Notes: generated from the letters alone by a model not told the origin. Shown: positions 15,504 to 22,824, numbered from the stretch's first letter. The stretch is 32,423 bases of DNA from Acrocarpospora corrugata (GCF_009687845.1 NZ_BLAD01000107.1:1-32423); one strand, 5' to 3'. A program made the numbers and translations.

Positions 15504-16366
15504 ACTCGGCGCTCAAGGAACTGCTCGACCTGCTCGACCTGGAGCAGATCGAGCTGGACATCTTCCGCGGGAGATCCCCCGAGGAGCGCATCCAGCGGGT
15601 CTTCGGCGGCCAGGTCGCCGCCCAGGCGCTGGTGGCCGCGGGCCGCACCGTCCCGGACGACCGCGACGTGCACTCGCTGCACGCCTACTTCATCCGCCCG
15701 GGCGACCCCGCCATCCCGATCGTCTACAACGTCGAACGCGTCCGCGACGGCCGCTCCTTCACCACCCGCAGGGTCCAGGCCATCCAGCACGGCAAGGCCA
15801 TCTTCACCATGTCGGTCTCCTTCCACATCCTGGAGGAGGGCGTGCACCACCAGGCCGCCGTCATGCCCGCCGCCCCCGACCCCGAGACGCTGCAGCCCTT
15901 CCAGGACCGGCTGCGCGCCGTCGTCGGCGACCATCCCGACTGGCGCGACTGGCTGAGCAAGCCCCGCCCGGTCGACGCCCGCTACGTCAACGCGCTCACC
16001 TGGGAAGCCCAGCGCGACCCCAGCCTGATCAGCCCAGAGACCAACGTCTGGATCCGGTACGACACCGAGCTCCCCGACGACCCGCTGCTGCACGTCGTGC
16101 TCGCCGCGTACGCCTCCGACTTCACCCTCGTCGACACCGTGCTGCTCGCCCACGGCCTGGCCTGGGGGGCCTCCAACGTGGTCGGTGCCTCCCTCGACCA
16201 CGCCATGTGGTTCCACCAGCGGTTCCGGGTCGACGACTGGGTGCTCTACGCCCAGGAGTCCCCCTGGTCGGGCCACGCCCGCGGCCTGGCCCGCGGCCAG
16301 ATGTTCACGCCCGACGGCCGGCTCGCGGTGTCCGTCGTGCAGGAGTGCATGATCCGCGTGAGTTAG
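15500..16366 (+). CDS. tesB: Acyl-CoA thioesterase II
   Basis: 288-aa double-hotdog thioesterase hydrolysing medium- and long-chain acyl-CoA. Characteristic positions: FGGQVAAQAL near the N terminus, Asp207 in YASDFTLVDT, Ser231 in VGASLDHAMWFH and Gln281 in VVQECMIR, which correspond to the Asp-Thr/Ser-Gln triad of TesB. The GTG at 15500 overlaps the uvrD2 stop by 3 nt with GGGGAGGA upstream. The 3' end overlaps the convergent cupin gene by 4 nt. Confidence 0.93.
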   Translation: MNSALKELLDLLDLEQIELDIFRGRSPEERIQRVFGGQVAAQALVAAGRTVPDDRDVHSLHAYFIRPGDPAIPIVYNVERVRDGRSFTTRRVQAIQHGKAIFTMSVSFHILEEGVHHQAAVMPAAPDPETLQPFQDRLRAVVGDHPDWRDWLSKPRPVDARYVNALTWEAQRDPSLISPETNVWIRYDTELPDDPLLHVVLAAYASDFTLVDTVLLAHGLAWGASNVVGASLDHAMWFHQRFRVDDWVLYAQESPWSGHARGLARGQMFTPDGRLAVSVVQECMIRVS

Positions 16367-16797
16367 TCGGTTAACAGCTGGAAGTCGTCGAAGTGGAACT
16401 CGGGGGAGACCACACAGGTGACCAGGGTGGAGCCGCGCTCGGGCCGCGCGGTCTGCCAGGTCCCGGCGGGGACGAGGATCTGCGGCCGCTGGCCGGCGGC
16501 CAGGTCGGCGCCGAGCAGGTGCGGCGGCGCGTGGTCGTCGGGCCGGTCCGCGGCGCCGCCCAGACGCAGGGTGAGCGGAGCGCCGTGATGGTAGAGCCAC
16601 AGCTCGTCGGAGGCGACCCGGTGCCAGGCCGACTCCTCACCCTCGCTGAGCAGGTAGTAGACGGCCGAGGCGCTCTGGCGGGGCGCGGCGGTGTCGGCGC
16701 GCTGCCCACTGGTCCAGGTCCTGCGATACCAGCCCCCCTCCGGGTGGGGTTGCAGGTCCAGGAGTTCGGCCAGGTGGGGGCGGGCGGGGATGGTCAT
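16363..16797 (-). CDS. Cupin, DUF985 family
   Basis: 144-aa single-domain cupin of the DUF985/cupin_5 type. It begins with LQPHPEGGWYRRT, has AVYYLLSEGEESAWHRV (metal-binding region), ELWLYHHGAPL and a late ILVPAGTWQTA strand, as in the family. These proteins are related to sugar epimerase or oxalate-decarboxylase-like cupins but lack an agreed reaction. The ATG at 16797 has GAGG about 6 nt upstream. Its upstream region is shared with the whiB7 promoter on the other strand. Confidence 0.85.
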   Translation of the reverse strand: MTIPARPHLAELLDLQPHPEGGWYRRTWTSGQRADTAAPRQSASAVYYLLSEGEESAWHRVASDELWLYHHGAPLTLRLGGAADRPDDHAPPHLLGADLAAGQRPQILVPAGTWQTARPERGSTLVTCVVSPEFHFDDFQLLTD

Positions 16798-16891
16798 CTG
16801 GGGCCTCGCTGAGGGTGGGCGTCGGGTTCATGGTGCAGAAGTGCATGATCGGGGACAAGTAGCCCGGAAAATTCCGCAAAATCGCAGGTGG

Positions 16892-16929
16892 AAAATAGGT
16901 TGCCCGGTTGCCGGGTTCCCGTTTAGGGT
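16892..16929 (+). promoter_or_regulatory. whiB7 promoter with AT-rich WhiB7 element
   Basis: -35 TTGCCC (16900-16905), 18-bp spacer, -10 TAGGGT (16924-16929). An A/T run AAAATA (16892-16897) stands just upstream of the -35, the place where WhiB7 family members bind by their AT-hook while contacting sigma region 4. This suggests positive autoregulation. Predicted transcription start near 16936 gives a leader of about 430 nt. Confidence 0.65.
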
Positions 16930-16942
16930 CATGCTCAAGCCA

Positions 16943-16962
16943 GTCGGACACTCCTGTCCGAC
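16943..16962 (+). promoter_or_regulatory. 5' hairpin of whiB7 leader
   Basis: GTCGGACA (16943-16950), loop CTCC, TGTCCGAC (16955-16962): a perfect 8-bp stem about 7 nt after the predicted transcription start. It may stabilise the leader RNA 5' end; it has no U-tract. Confidence 0.5.
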
Positions 16963-16990
16963 ACATCGCACTCGAGTGGAGGTGAGCCAA

Positions 16991-17245
16991 GTGGAGAACA
17001 TCAGCATGTCAACGCCGTCGTGGCTCGCCGCCACGCGTACGGCCGCGCAAGTGAAACTGCGCCAGCAGAAGGCTTTCCGTCCGGAAGCGTTCATCGGCAG
17101 CACCCTTGTGCCCACCTACGCCCCCGCGCTGTCCTACCGCCCGGTCCTGATGGACCGGCCCCTGGGCGCCGCACCGACCAGCCACACCGCCAATGGCGGA
17201 GTGCAGGGTCCGCAATATGCCTGGAGAGAACCAGTCACAACCTGA
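16991..17245 (+). CDS. whiB7 leader upstream ORF (84 codons)
   Basis: GTG start at 16991 with GGAGGTGA 5 nt upstream, a near-perfect ribosome site; an in-frame ATG at 17006 is an alternative. The 84-residue product is rich in Pro, Ala and Thr and resembles no enzyme I know. Its last codons fall in the 5' arm of a 10-bp hairpin (17219-17228 with 17256-17265) and its stop (17243-17245) in that hairpin's loop, just before an intrinsic terminator. This is the arrangement of a translated leader sensing ribosome stalling, as described for whiB7/wblC in mycobacteria and Streptomyces. It is probably a regulatory ORF rather than a functional protein. Confidence 0.6.
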   Translation: MENISMSTPSWLAATRTAAQVKLRQQKAFRPEAFIGSTLVPTYAPALSYRPVLMDRPLGAAPTSHTANGGVQGPQYAWREPVTT

Positions 17246-17265
17246 CCGGTCTCCACTCTCCAGGC
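17219..17265 (+). promoter_or_regulatory. Candidate ribosome-controlled hairpin in whiB7 leader
   Basis: GCCTGGAGAG (17219-17228) pairs perfectly with CTCTCCAGGC (17256-17265). The 3' arm shares bases 17263-17265 with the 5' arm of the terminator, so the two compete at the junction. A ribosome sitting at the upstream ORF stop (17243) would cover the loop and disrupt this stem. Whether it favours or opposes termination cannot be decided by eye. Confidence 0.5.
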
Positions 17266-17302
17266 CGCGGATCCGCACACCGGATCCGCGGCCTTCTTGT
17301 TT
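17263..17302 (+). terminator. Intrinsic terminator/attenuator before whiB7
   Basis: Perfect 13-bp stem (17263-17275 with 17281-17293), 5-nt loop CACAC, then TTCTTGTTT. It lies 67 nt upstream of the whiB7 start and 17 nt after the upstream ORF stop, not after a conventional gene. It is therefore read as an attenuator that must be bypassed to express whiB7. Confidence 0.8.
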
Positions 17303-17369
17303 GTCCGGCCACGTATCCCCGCATCGAAGAGGACATCCGACCAAACCAATCTCAAAGAAGGTGACGCAG

Positions 17370-17633
17370 ATGGCGGCCCCGGTCATGGACCTGATCGAAG
17401 CCGAGATCCCCTGTCGTACCGAGCCCGACCTGTGGTTCGCCGAGTCTCCGGAGGACGTGGAGTTCGCCAAGGCGCTCTGCGGAGGCTGCCCGATCCGAGA
17501 GGCCTGCCTGGCTCGCGCGCTGGAGCGCGAGGAGCCGTGGGGCGTCTGGGGTGGCGAACTCATCCTGCGGGGAACGATCGTTCCCCGGAAGCGGCCGCGC
17601 GGGCGTCCCCGCAAGACTCCCGTCGCCGCCTGA
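17370..17633 (+). CDS. whiB7: WhiB7-type transcriptional regulator (WblC)
   Basis: 87-aa iron-sulfur regulator that activates intrinsic antibiotic-resistance genes together with the primary sigma factor. Four cluster cysteines C15, C37, C40 and C46 (C-x21-C-x2-C-x5-C), the G(V/I)WGG turn at 58-62, and a C-terminal AT-hook RGRPR at 77-81; the AT-hook separates WhiB7 from other Wbl proteins. The ATG at 17370 is preferred over longer readings because AAGGTGA lies 5 nt upstream; the in-frame upstream codons run back through the leader. Location next to uvrD2 is conserved with mycobacteria. Expression is probably controlled by autoactivation and leader attenuation. Confidence 0.93.
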   Translation: MAAPVMDLIEAEIPCRTEPDLWFAESPEDVEFAKALCGGCPIREACLARALEREEPWGVWGGELILRGTIVPRKRPRGRPRKTPVAA

Positions 17634-17670
17634 CCACCGACGTTCTTCCATTCAGAGAGCAGAAATCGAA

Positions 17671-17853
17671 ATGAGCATCCAGACCATCTCCGCCTCGTCC
17701 CTCTACAAAGAACTGGTAGACGAACGAATACGAGGTCTCCACCAGGAGGCCGCTGAGCACAGCGTCGCCAGCCGAGTAAGGAGCGTGCAGAAGGCACGCC
17801 GGCAGGCCGAACGTGCGACCGCCCGCCTCCGCGCCGCCCTGGCGCGCGCATAA
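17671..17853 (+). CDS. Small basic helical protein downstream of whiB7
   Basis: 60-aa reading frame starting with ATG 37 nt after whiB7 and ending 14 nt before a strong terminator, so probably co-transcribed with whiB7. Composition is Ala/Arg/Gln-rich with a predicted long amphipathic helix (residues about 8-58, with repeated RxxQxARR-like spacing). The ribosome site is weak (GAGAG 15 nt upstream). I do not recognise a family. Codon use agrees with neighbouring genes, which supports coding. Confidence 0.6.
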   Translation: MSIQTISASSLYKELVDERIRGLHQEAAEHSVASRVRSVQKARRQAERATARLRAALARA

Positions 17854-17866
17854 CGAGCCTTCCTCC

Positions 17867-17899
17867 GGCCCGGGCCACCACGGCCCGGGCCACTTTTTT
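17867..17899 (+). terminator. Terminator of whiB7 unit
   Basis: GGCCCGGGCC (17867-17876), loop ACCAC, GGCCCGGGCC (17882-17891), followed by ACTTTTTTG. Canonical stem and T-run directly after the 60-aa gene. Confidence 0.85.
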
Positions 17900-17993
17900 G
17901 CCCTCGAAGCCGCCCCTGAGAAGCCGCCCTCGAAACGCCCCATGCCCTCGAGAAACGCCCATGGGAGTCGCCCTCGGACGGTGCCCGACAACG

Positions 17994-18030
17994 AGAAGAG
18001 GCCACGACCGTTATGGTCGTGGCCTCTTCT
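17994..18030 (-). terminator. Long hairpin terminator after tRNA-Met (minus)
   Basis: A perfect 16-bp inverted repeat (17994-18009 with 18015-18030, loop GTTAT) starts 2 nt after the CCA end of the minus-strand tRNA. On the minus strand the stem is followed by a weakly T-rich segment (CGTTGT). It serves as tRNA terminator or processing barrier and separates the tRNA from the whiB7 unit. Confidence 0.7.
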
Positions 18031-18032
18031 AT

Positions 18033-18109
18033 TGGTAGCGGGGACAGGATTTGAACCTGCGACCTCTGGGTTATGAGCCCAGCGAGCTACCGAACTGCTC
18101 CACCCCGCG
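18033..18109 (-). tRNA. Initiator tRNA-fMet (CAU), copy 1
   Basis: 77 nt including an encoded CCA. Anticodon CAU. Initiator hallmarks: three consecutive G-C pairs in the anticodon stem (GGG/CCC) and an unpaired 1-72 position (C1/U72) in the acceptor stem. T-stem GCAGG/CCUGU has a G-U pair at 49-65. A second, nearly identical copy lies in opposite orientation at 30616-30692. Confidence 0.95.
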
Positions 18110-18124
18110 TCGTTGCGTAGCTCA

Positions 18125-18153
18125 ACTCTATCCGCACCCGGGAGGTGAGGCAA
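18125..18153 (-). promoter_or_regulatory. Promoter of tRNA-fMet copy 1
   Basis: On the minus strand: -35 TTGCCT (18153-18148), 17-bp spacer, -10 TAGAGT (18130-18125), ending 15 nt before the mature tRNA. The same -35 and spacer length occur before copy 2. Confidence 0.7.
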
Positions 18154-18162
18154 ACCGAATAG

Positions 18163-18195
18163 GAAAACCCCCGCACCTGATAGCGATGCGGGGGT
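18163..18195 (-). terminator. Terminator of UPF0182 gene
   Basis: On the minus strand ACCCCCGCA (18195-18187) pairs with TGCGGGGGT (18175-18167), 11-nt loop, then TTTT. It begins 23 nt after the stop codon and sits ahead of the promoter of the co-oriented tRNA gene. Confidence 0.8.
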
Positions 18196-18218
18196 CCCGT
18201 CGAGCTTCGATCCCGGTG

Positions 18219-21167
18219 CTACGGCCCTGAGGCCGCGGCCACCGGTGACCCGGATGGCGACGCGGACGGAGAGGCCGAGGGCGACGGGGAGGGTGACGCC
18301 GCCGGCGCCGCGCCCTGGATCGCGGCCAGCTCCGCCAGAGCCGCCTTCAGGGCGGTCTGTGCGGTGCCGTAGGCGGTCCAGTCGGGCGGGTTGGCGGTCA
18401 AGGCCTTCTGCGCGTCGTCATAGGCCTTCTGCGCCTTGCCGACCGCTTGGGCCAGGGTGGCCGTCTGCGGCGTGTTGTTCTCGGTCTGCTCGGGCGTGGT
18501 GGTCTCGGGCTGGTTGGTGGTCGGTGGTGTCACCGTTCCGCCGAAGACCTGTTTCAGCGCCTCGTCCAGGTTGTTACCGAAGCCCACCTTCTCGCCGTAC
18601 AGCACGAGGACCTTCTGGAGCGTCGGGAAGCGGCCCGAGGTCTCCTCCTTCGGCTGGACGTAGACCGGCTCGACGTAGAGCAGGCCACCGCCGAAGGGGA
18701 GGGTGAGCAGGTTGCCGTACAGAACCTCGGTGGCGCCGCCGGTGCCGCGCAGCAGGTTCAGCTGCTGCGAGACCGTCGTGTTGGACAGGAACGTGTTCTG
18801 CGCCTGTGGCGGGCCCTGGATGGCGGTGTTGCTCGGCAGTTGCAGGATCTGCAACTTCGCGTCGGCGCCCGCGGTCGCGTCGACGGCCATGAAGGCGGCC
18901 ATGTTCTGCCGGCCGTTGGGCACGAACGTCGTCGTCAGCGAGAAACGTTCGGTGCTGCCCGGCATCTTCATGGTCACGTAGTACGGCGGCTGCTTGCTCT
19001 TCTTGGTCGCGGGGTCCTCGGGGACCTTCCAGAAGTCCTGGCCGCTGAAGAAGGCGTTGGCGTTGGTGACGTGATACTGGGTGAGGATCTCGCGCTGGGC
19101 CTTGAACAGGTCGGCCGGGTAGCGCAGGTGGTCGCGGAGCTCGGCGGAGATCTCGGTGCTCGGCTTGATGATGTTGCCGAACGCCTTCTGCCAGGTCCGC
19201 AGGACCGGGTCGTTGGCGTCCCACTCGTAGAGCGTGACCGTGCCGTCGAACGCGTCGACGGTGGCCTTCACCGAGTTGCGCATGTAGTTGACGATGTCCC
19301 GCGGCAGCGGCGCGGCCAGGCGCGAGGTGGAGATGTCGGTGGTCAGCTCCTGGAGACTCTTGGGCTCGCTGTACGGATACGCGTCCGAGGTCGTGTAAGC
19401 GTCCACGATCCACACGACCCGCCCGCCGACGACCGCCGGGTACGGATCCCGGTCCAGCGTCAGGAACGGCGCGACCTGCTGGATGCGCTCGATCGGCTTG
19501 CGGATGTACATGATCCGCGAGTCCTCGTTGATGTTCGAGTTGAGCAGCAGGTTGGTCTCGCCGTACTTCAACGCGTACAGGAAGCGGGTGAACACCCCGC
19601 CGATGGAGACGCCGCCCCTACCGGTGTAGGTGTTGTTCTTCTGCCCGCTGCCACCCTGCTCCGGGTAGTCCAGCTCGACCGGGTTGGTGCTGTTCGGGCC
19701 GCCGACGATCGAGTACTCGGGCGAGCTCTCGCCGAAGTAGACCCGCGGCTCGTACTTGCCCAGGTTGCCGGTCGGCGGGATGTCCTTCTCGCTGAAGTTG
19801 GGCACGCCGCTGTTGTCGACCTGGTTGCCCGGCGCGGCGACGACGCCGAAGCCGTGCGTGTAGACCAAGTGGTCGTTGATCCAGTTGCGCTGCTCGTTCG
19901 GCGGCAGGCCCATCTCCCGGACCGCCACGACCGTGTCGCGGAACTTGCCGTCCGGCGTCGGGTAGCGGTCGATGTCGAGCTGCTCGGGGAACTGGTAGTA
20001 ACCCCTGATCTGCTGCTTCTGCTGGTAGGTCGGCGACAGCAGGCTGGGGTCGAGCAGACGCATGCCGGGGATGGCCGCAGACTCGCTCTGCAGCACCTCC
20101 TCGGAGGCGTCCGTCTTCGCGCTGTACTGCGTCACCACGGCGGTATCGACCCCATACGCCTTACGCGTCGCGTCGATGTTCCGCTTGATGTACTCCTGCT
20201 CCTTGGCCTGCTGGTTCGGCTTGACCTGGAACTGCTCGACCAGCGCCGGATAGACGCCGCCGATCAGCACGGCCGACAGCACGAGCAGGCCCAGCGCCAC
20301 CCCGGGCAGCATGCCGCCCGGCCGGACGACCCCGGCGAAGAACAGCGCGGCGCAGATCAGCGAGATGATCGCCAGAATGCCCTTGGCCGGCAGCACCGCG
20401 TTGATGTCGGTGAAGGAGGCCCCGAACACCTTGCCCCGGTCGGAGAAGACCAGCCCATACCGGTCCAGCCAGTACGCCCCCGCCTTCAGCAGCACGAACA
20501 CGCCGAGCAGCACGGACAGGTGGGAGCGGGCCGCCCGGGAGGCGTGCACGCCGCCGGGGGTCTGGATCCGGAACCCGCCGTACAGATAGTGCACCAGCGC
20601 AGCCGCGATGATCGACAGGATCACCGCGGTGAACAGGAAGTTCAGCACCATCCGCAGGAACGGATAGGTGAACATGAAGAACGACAGGTCCAGCTTGAAC
20701 TCGGCGTCGACCTGGTTGAACGGGGTGCCGTTCTGGAACAGCAGCCAGGTCCGCCACTGCCCGGCCGTGGACGACCCGGCGAACAGGCCGAGGATGGCCA
20801 TGCCGATCAGGAAGACCAGCTTGCGGTGCGGATCCACGGCCAGCCGGTATCGGTCGGCGCCCTGGGCGTTGCCGAACATGCCGGGGCCGAACATCGGCCG
20901 CATCCGGTGCCCGAGCACCATGTTCCCGCCCACGATGCCGACCATCAGCACAGCCCCTGCCAGGAACAGCAGGATCTGGGTGAGCAGCATGGTGGAGAAC
21001 ACGGGAGTGAAGTCGACCGAGTCGAACCACAGATAGTCCGTGTAGATCCCGGCGAAGATGAACAAGGCCACCACGAGCACCACCAGGGTGATCGCGACGG
21101 GAATGAGCAGTCGCGGCCGGCGGGGCAAGCGCATCGCCCGACCGGCTCCGGGGCTCCGGAAGCTCAA
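18219..21167 (-). CDS. UPF0182 integral membrane protein
   Basis: 982-aa actinobacterial UPF0182 protein (Rv3193c-like). About seven hydrophobic helices in the first 330 residues are followed by a large extracytoplasmic domain and a C-terminal tail of Pro/Ser/Ala repeats. The family is about 980-1000 aa. Its function is unknown. The start is taken at the TTG at 21167, preceded by AAGGGG 6 nt upstream and giving the usual Met-Ser-Phe-Arg N terminus; further in-frame codons upstream are intergenic. Likely promoter on the minus strand: TTGTGC, 17 bp, TATCTG within 21181-21209 (tentative). A DnaA-box-like pair lies about 110 bp upstream. Confidence 0.92.
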   Translation of the reverse strand: MSFRSPGAGRAMRLPRRPRLLIPVAITLVVLVVALFIFAGIYTDYLWFDSVDFTPVFSTMLLTQILLFLAGAVLMVGIVGGNMVLGHRMRPMFGPGMFGNAQGADRYRLAVDPHRKLVFLIGMAILGLFAGSSTAGQWRTWLLFQNGTPFNQVDAEFKLDLSFFMFTYPFLRMVLNFLFTAVILSIIAAALVHYLYGGFRIQTPGGVHASRAARSHLSVLLGVFVLLKAGAYWLDRYGLVFSDRGKVFGASFTDINAVLPAKGILAIISLICAALFFAGVVRPGGMLPGVALGLLVLSAVLIGGVYPALVEQFQVKPNQQAKEQEYIKRNIDATRKAYGVDTAVVTQYSAKTDASEEVLQSESAAIPGMRLLDPSLLSPTYQQKQQIRGYYQFPEQLDIDRYPTPDGKFRDTVVAVREMGLPPNEQRNWINDHLVYTHGFGVVAAPGNQVDNSGVPNFSEKDIPPTGNLGKYEPRVYFGESSPEYSIVGGPNSTNPVELDYPEQGGSGQKNNTYTGRGGVSIGGVFTRFLYALKYGETNLLLNSNINEDSRIMYIRKPIERIQQVAPFLTLDRDPYPAVVGGRVVWIVDAYTTSDAYPYSEPKSLQELTTDISTSRLAAPLPRDIVNYMRNSVKATVDAFDGTVTLYEWDANDPVLRTWQKAFGNIIKPSTEISAELRDHLRYPADLFKAQREILTQYHVTNANAFFSGQDFWKVPEDPATKKSKQPPYYVTMKMPGSTERFSLTTTFVPNGRQNMAAFMAVDATAGADAKLQILQLPSNTAIQGPPQAQNTFLSNTTVSQQLNLLRGTGGATEVLYGNLLTLPFGGGLLYVEPVYVQPKEETSGRFPTLQKVLVLYGEKVGFGNNLDEALKQVFGGTVTPPTTNQPETTTPEQTENNTPQTATLAQAVGKAQKAYDDAQKALTANPPDWTAYGTAQTALKAALAELAAIQGAAPAASPSPSPSASPSASPSGSPVAAASGP

Positions 21168-21274
21168 CGCCAACCCCTTAATGTCACAGATAAGTCTCAG
21201 AGAGCACGAGCACAACGGTCCGTGTCTGGCAACCTACACCGCGAAAAGCGCTCCTGTGATTTCTGGACCGCGCC

Positions 21275-21301
21275 TGTGGATAAAGCCCTCGCTGTGGACG
21301 G
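21275..21301 (-). promoter_or_regulatory. Pair of DnaA-box-like 9-mers upstream of UPF0182 gene
   Basis: TGTGGATAA (21275-21283) is the exact complement of the consensus DnaA box TTATCCACA, and TGTGGACGG (21293-21301) is a near match 18 bp away in the same orientation. A third exact box lies at 28088-28096. There is no replication-origin context here. Confidence 0.4.
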
Positions 21302-21322
21302 CGATCCCGGCGGGTAAAGCTT

Positions 21323-22363
21323 TCAGGAGCAGGCGGGGACGGCCCCTGATCCGGTCCGCAGCGCGTCCAGCGCCTTGATCGCCCCGTCCAGCGTCTGGAC
21401 CTTGACCAGCCGCAGCCCGTCCGGGACCGCGCCCACCGCCGCCGCGCAGTTCTGCTCCGGGGTCAGGAAGATCGTGGCGCCGGCCTTGCGGGCGCCCACC
21501 ATCTTCTGCTCGATGCCGCCGATCGGCCCGACCTCGCCGTCCGGCTTCATGGTCCCGGTGCCCGCGATGGCCTTGCCGCCGGTGAGCGGCCCGGGGGTGA
21601 GCTTGTCGTAGATCCCGAGCGAGAACATCAGCCCGGCGCTCGGCCCGCCGACGTCGCCGACGCTGAAGTCCACCTTGAAGGGGAACTTGTAGCTCATCCC
21701 CATCCGCACGCCCACCACGGCCTTGCCGTCCTTGGCCGCGGCGGCGACCACGGGGACGTCGGTCTTGGCAGACCGCCCGTCGACGGTGAACACGATCTTG
21801 TCGCCCGGCTTGTGCTTCTGCACGGCGGTCACCACCGAGTCCGGGTCGGCGGTCGGCGTCCCGTCCACCGCGACGATCATGTCGCCGGGCAGCAGCTTGC
21901 CGTCGGCCGGAGTGCCCTTGTCGACGCTGGAGACCTTGACCACGTCCTCGATCGAGACCTTCAGCTGGTTCAGCGCCGCGGCGGTCGCGGTGTCCTGCGA
22001 CCCGGCCATCTCGGCCGTGTTCTGCTCCTCGACCTCCTTGACCGACTGCTCCCTGGGGAAGATCGTCTCCTCCGGCACCACCGCGATGGTGGAGTCGAAC
22101 CAGCCGCGCAGCGCGGTCAGCAGCCCGATCCGGTTGCCGGGCCCGCCCTGGTAGGCGACGGTGACCAGGCTCAACGTCCCGGTGGTGGCGAACGTCTCCC
22201 GCCCCTGCACATTGATAACCGGTTTGCCCTTGATGTCACCCAGGGTGTTCTCGGTCGGCCCCGGGCTCAGCACCACGTAGGGAACCGGCAGCATGGCACC
22301 GCCGACGGCGAGCGTGAGGGTCAGAAAACCCGCCACGATCAGGGTGAGAGCACGTCGCGACAT
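21323..22363 (-). CDS. PDZ-domain Lon-like (S16) protease, YlbL family
   Basis: 346-aa membrane-anchored protease (Rv3194c-like): one N-terminal transmembrane helix (residues about 5-27), PVPYVVLSPGPTENTLG, a PDZ domain (about 130-205) and an S16 domain with the Ser-Lys dyad S242 (GGPSAGL) and K287 (GIEQKM), spaced as in Lon. It probably cleaves exported or membrane proteins outside the cytoplasm. The ATG at 22363 lies 6 nt after a -10-like TAGAGT, so the mRNA may be leaderless. Same strand as UPF0182 and moaE. Confidence 0.92.
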   Translation of the reverse strand: MSRRALTLIVAGFLTLTLAVGGAMLPVPYVVLSPGPTENTLGDIKGKPVINVQGRETFATTGTLSLVTVAYQGGPGNRIGLLTALRGWFDSTIAVVPEETIFPREQSVKEVEEQNTAEMAGSQDTATAAALNQLKVSIEDVVKVSSVDKGTPADGKLLPGDMIVAVDGTPTADPDSVVTAVQKHKPGDKIVFTVDGRSAKTDVPVVAAAAKDGKAVVGVRMGMSYKFPFKVDFSVGDVGGPSAGLMFSLGIYDKLTPGPLTGGKAIAGTGTMKPDGEVGPIGGIEQKMVGARKAGATIFLTPEQNCAAAVGAVPDGLRLVKVQTLDGAIKALDALRTGSGAVPACS

Positions 22364-22369
22364 GCGGAG

Positions 22370-22375
22370 ACTCTA
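22370..22375 (-). promoter_or_regulatory. Leaderless -10 for PDZ protease
   Basis: Minus strand TAGAGT, six bases, then ATG. No ribosome site stands before the start. No convincing -35. Spacing fits actinobacterial leaderless promoters. Confidence 0.45.
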
Positions 22376-22380
22376 TTCGT

Positions 22381-22812
22381 TCAGGACTCCGCGCAGGCCC
22401 CGACCCACTCGGCGGAGCCGTCGGTGAACAGCTGGTTCTTCCAGATCGGCACCTCGCGCTTGAGGTCGTCGATCAGGCGCCGGGACGCGGCGAACGCCTC
22501 GGCCCGGTGCGGGCAGGCGACCGCCACGACCACCGCGACGTCGCCCAGGTCCAGGTCACCGACCCGGTGCACCGCAGCCAGCGCGGTCACGGGGAAGTCG
22601 GCCGCCACCTTCTCGGCGACGCGGCGCAGCTCGGCGACGGCGGAGGGGTGCGCGGAGTAGGACAGCCGGGTGACCGGCCTGCCCTCGTCCTGCTCCCGCA
22701 CCGTGCCGACGAACAGCGACGTGCCCCCGGCGGCGTGATCGGCGACGGCGCGCAGCACCTCGTCGACCGACAGCGGGGTGTCACGGATCTCCAGCAACCG
22801 GATGACGTCCAC
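22381..22812 (-). CDS. moaE: Molybdopterin synthase large subunit MoaE
   Basis: 143-aa MoaE, which with MoaD inserts dithiolene sulfur into cyclic pyranopterin monophosphate. VGTVREQDEGR, HRVGDLDLGDVAVVVAV, CPHRAEAF and the active-site KREVPIWKNQLF with K125 are typical. No moaD, moaA or moaC is present in the window. GTG start at 22812; no nearby ribosome site, but TAGACT lies 6 nt upstream. The gap to the upstream SDR stop is 9 nt and to the PDZ gene 17 nt. Confidence 0.94.
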   Translation of the reverse strand: MDVIRLLEIRDTPLSVDEVLRAVADHAAGGTSLFVGTVREQDEGRPVTRLSYSAHPSAVAELRRVAEKVAADFPVTALAAVHRVGDLDLGDVAVVVAVACPHRAEAFAASRRLIDDLKREVPIWKNQLFTDGSAEWVGACAES

Positions 22813-22818
22813 GGGCCG

Positions 22819-22824
22819 AGTCTA
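22819..22824 (-). promoter_or_regulatory. Leaderless -10 for moaE overlapping SDR stop codon
   Basis: Minus strand TAGACT, six bases, GTG. The first three bases are the TAG stop of the upstream SDR gene (22824-22822). No clear -35 is seen. Confidence 0.4.

Noticed and set aside
17193-17369. N-terminal extension of WhiB7 to 146 aa
   Set aside because: It would run through the terminator hairpin and lacks a ribosome site; the 87-aa start has one and matches family length.
17900-17976. CRISPR-like array
   Set aside because: Units are about 7 bp, spacing is irregular and there are no cas genes.
18033-18109. tRNA-fMet as an integration site (att) of a mobile element
   Set aside because: The second copy is a complete inverted gene with its own promoter and there is no integrase or partial tRNA 3' repeat.
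18219-18320. Pro/Ser repeat region at the UPF0182 C terminus as an independent repeat element
   Set aside because: It is the coding sequence of the low-complexity tail common in this family.
21275-21301. Chromosomal replication origin from DnaA-box-like sites
   Set aside because: Only two boxes, no AT-rich unwinding region and no dnaA/dnaN/gyr neighbours.
18447-21317. 956-aa open frame on the plus strand opposite the UPF0182 gene
   Set aside because: Low-complexity Arg/Val/His-rich shadow of a conserved gene on the other strand.
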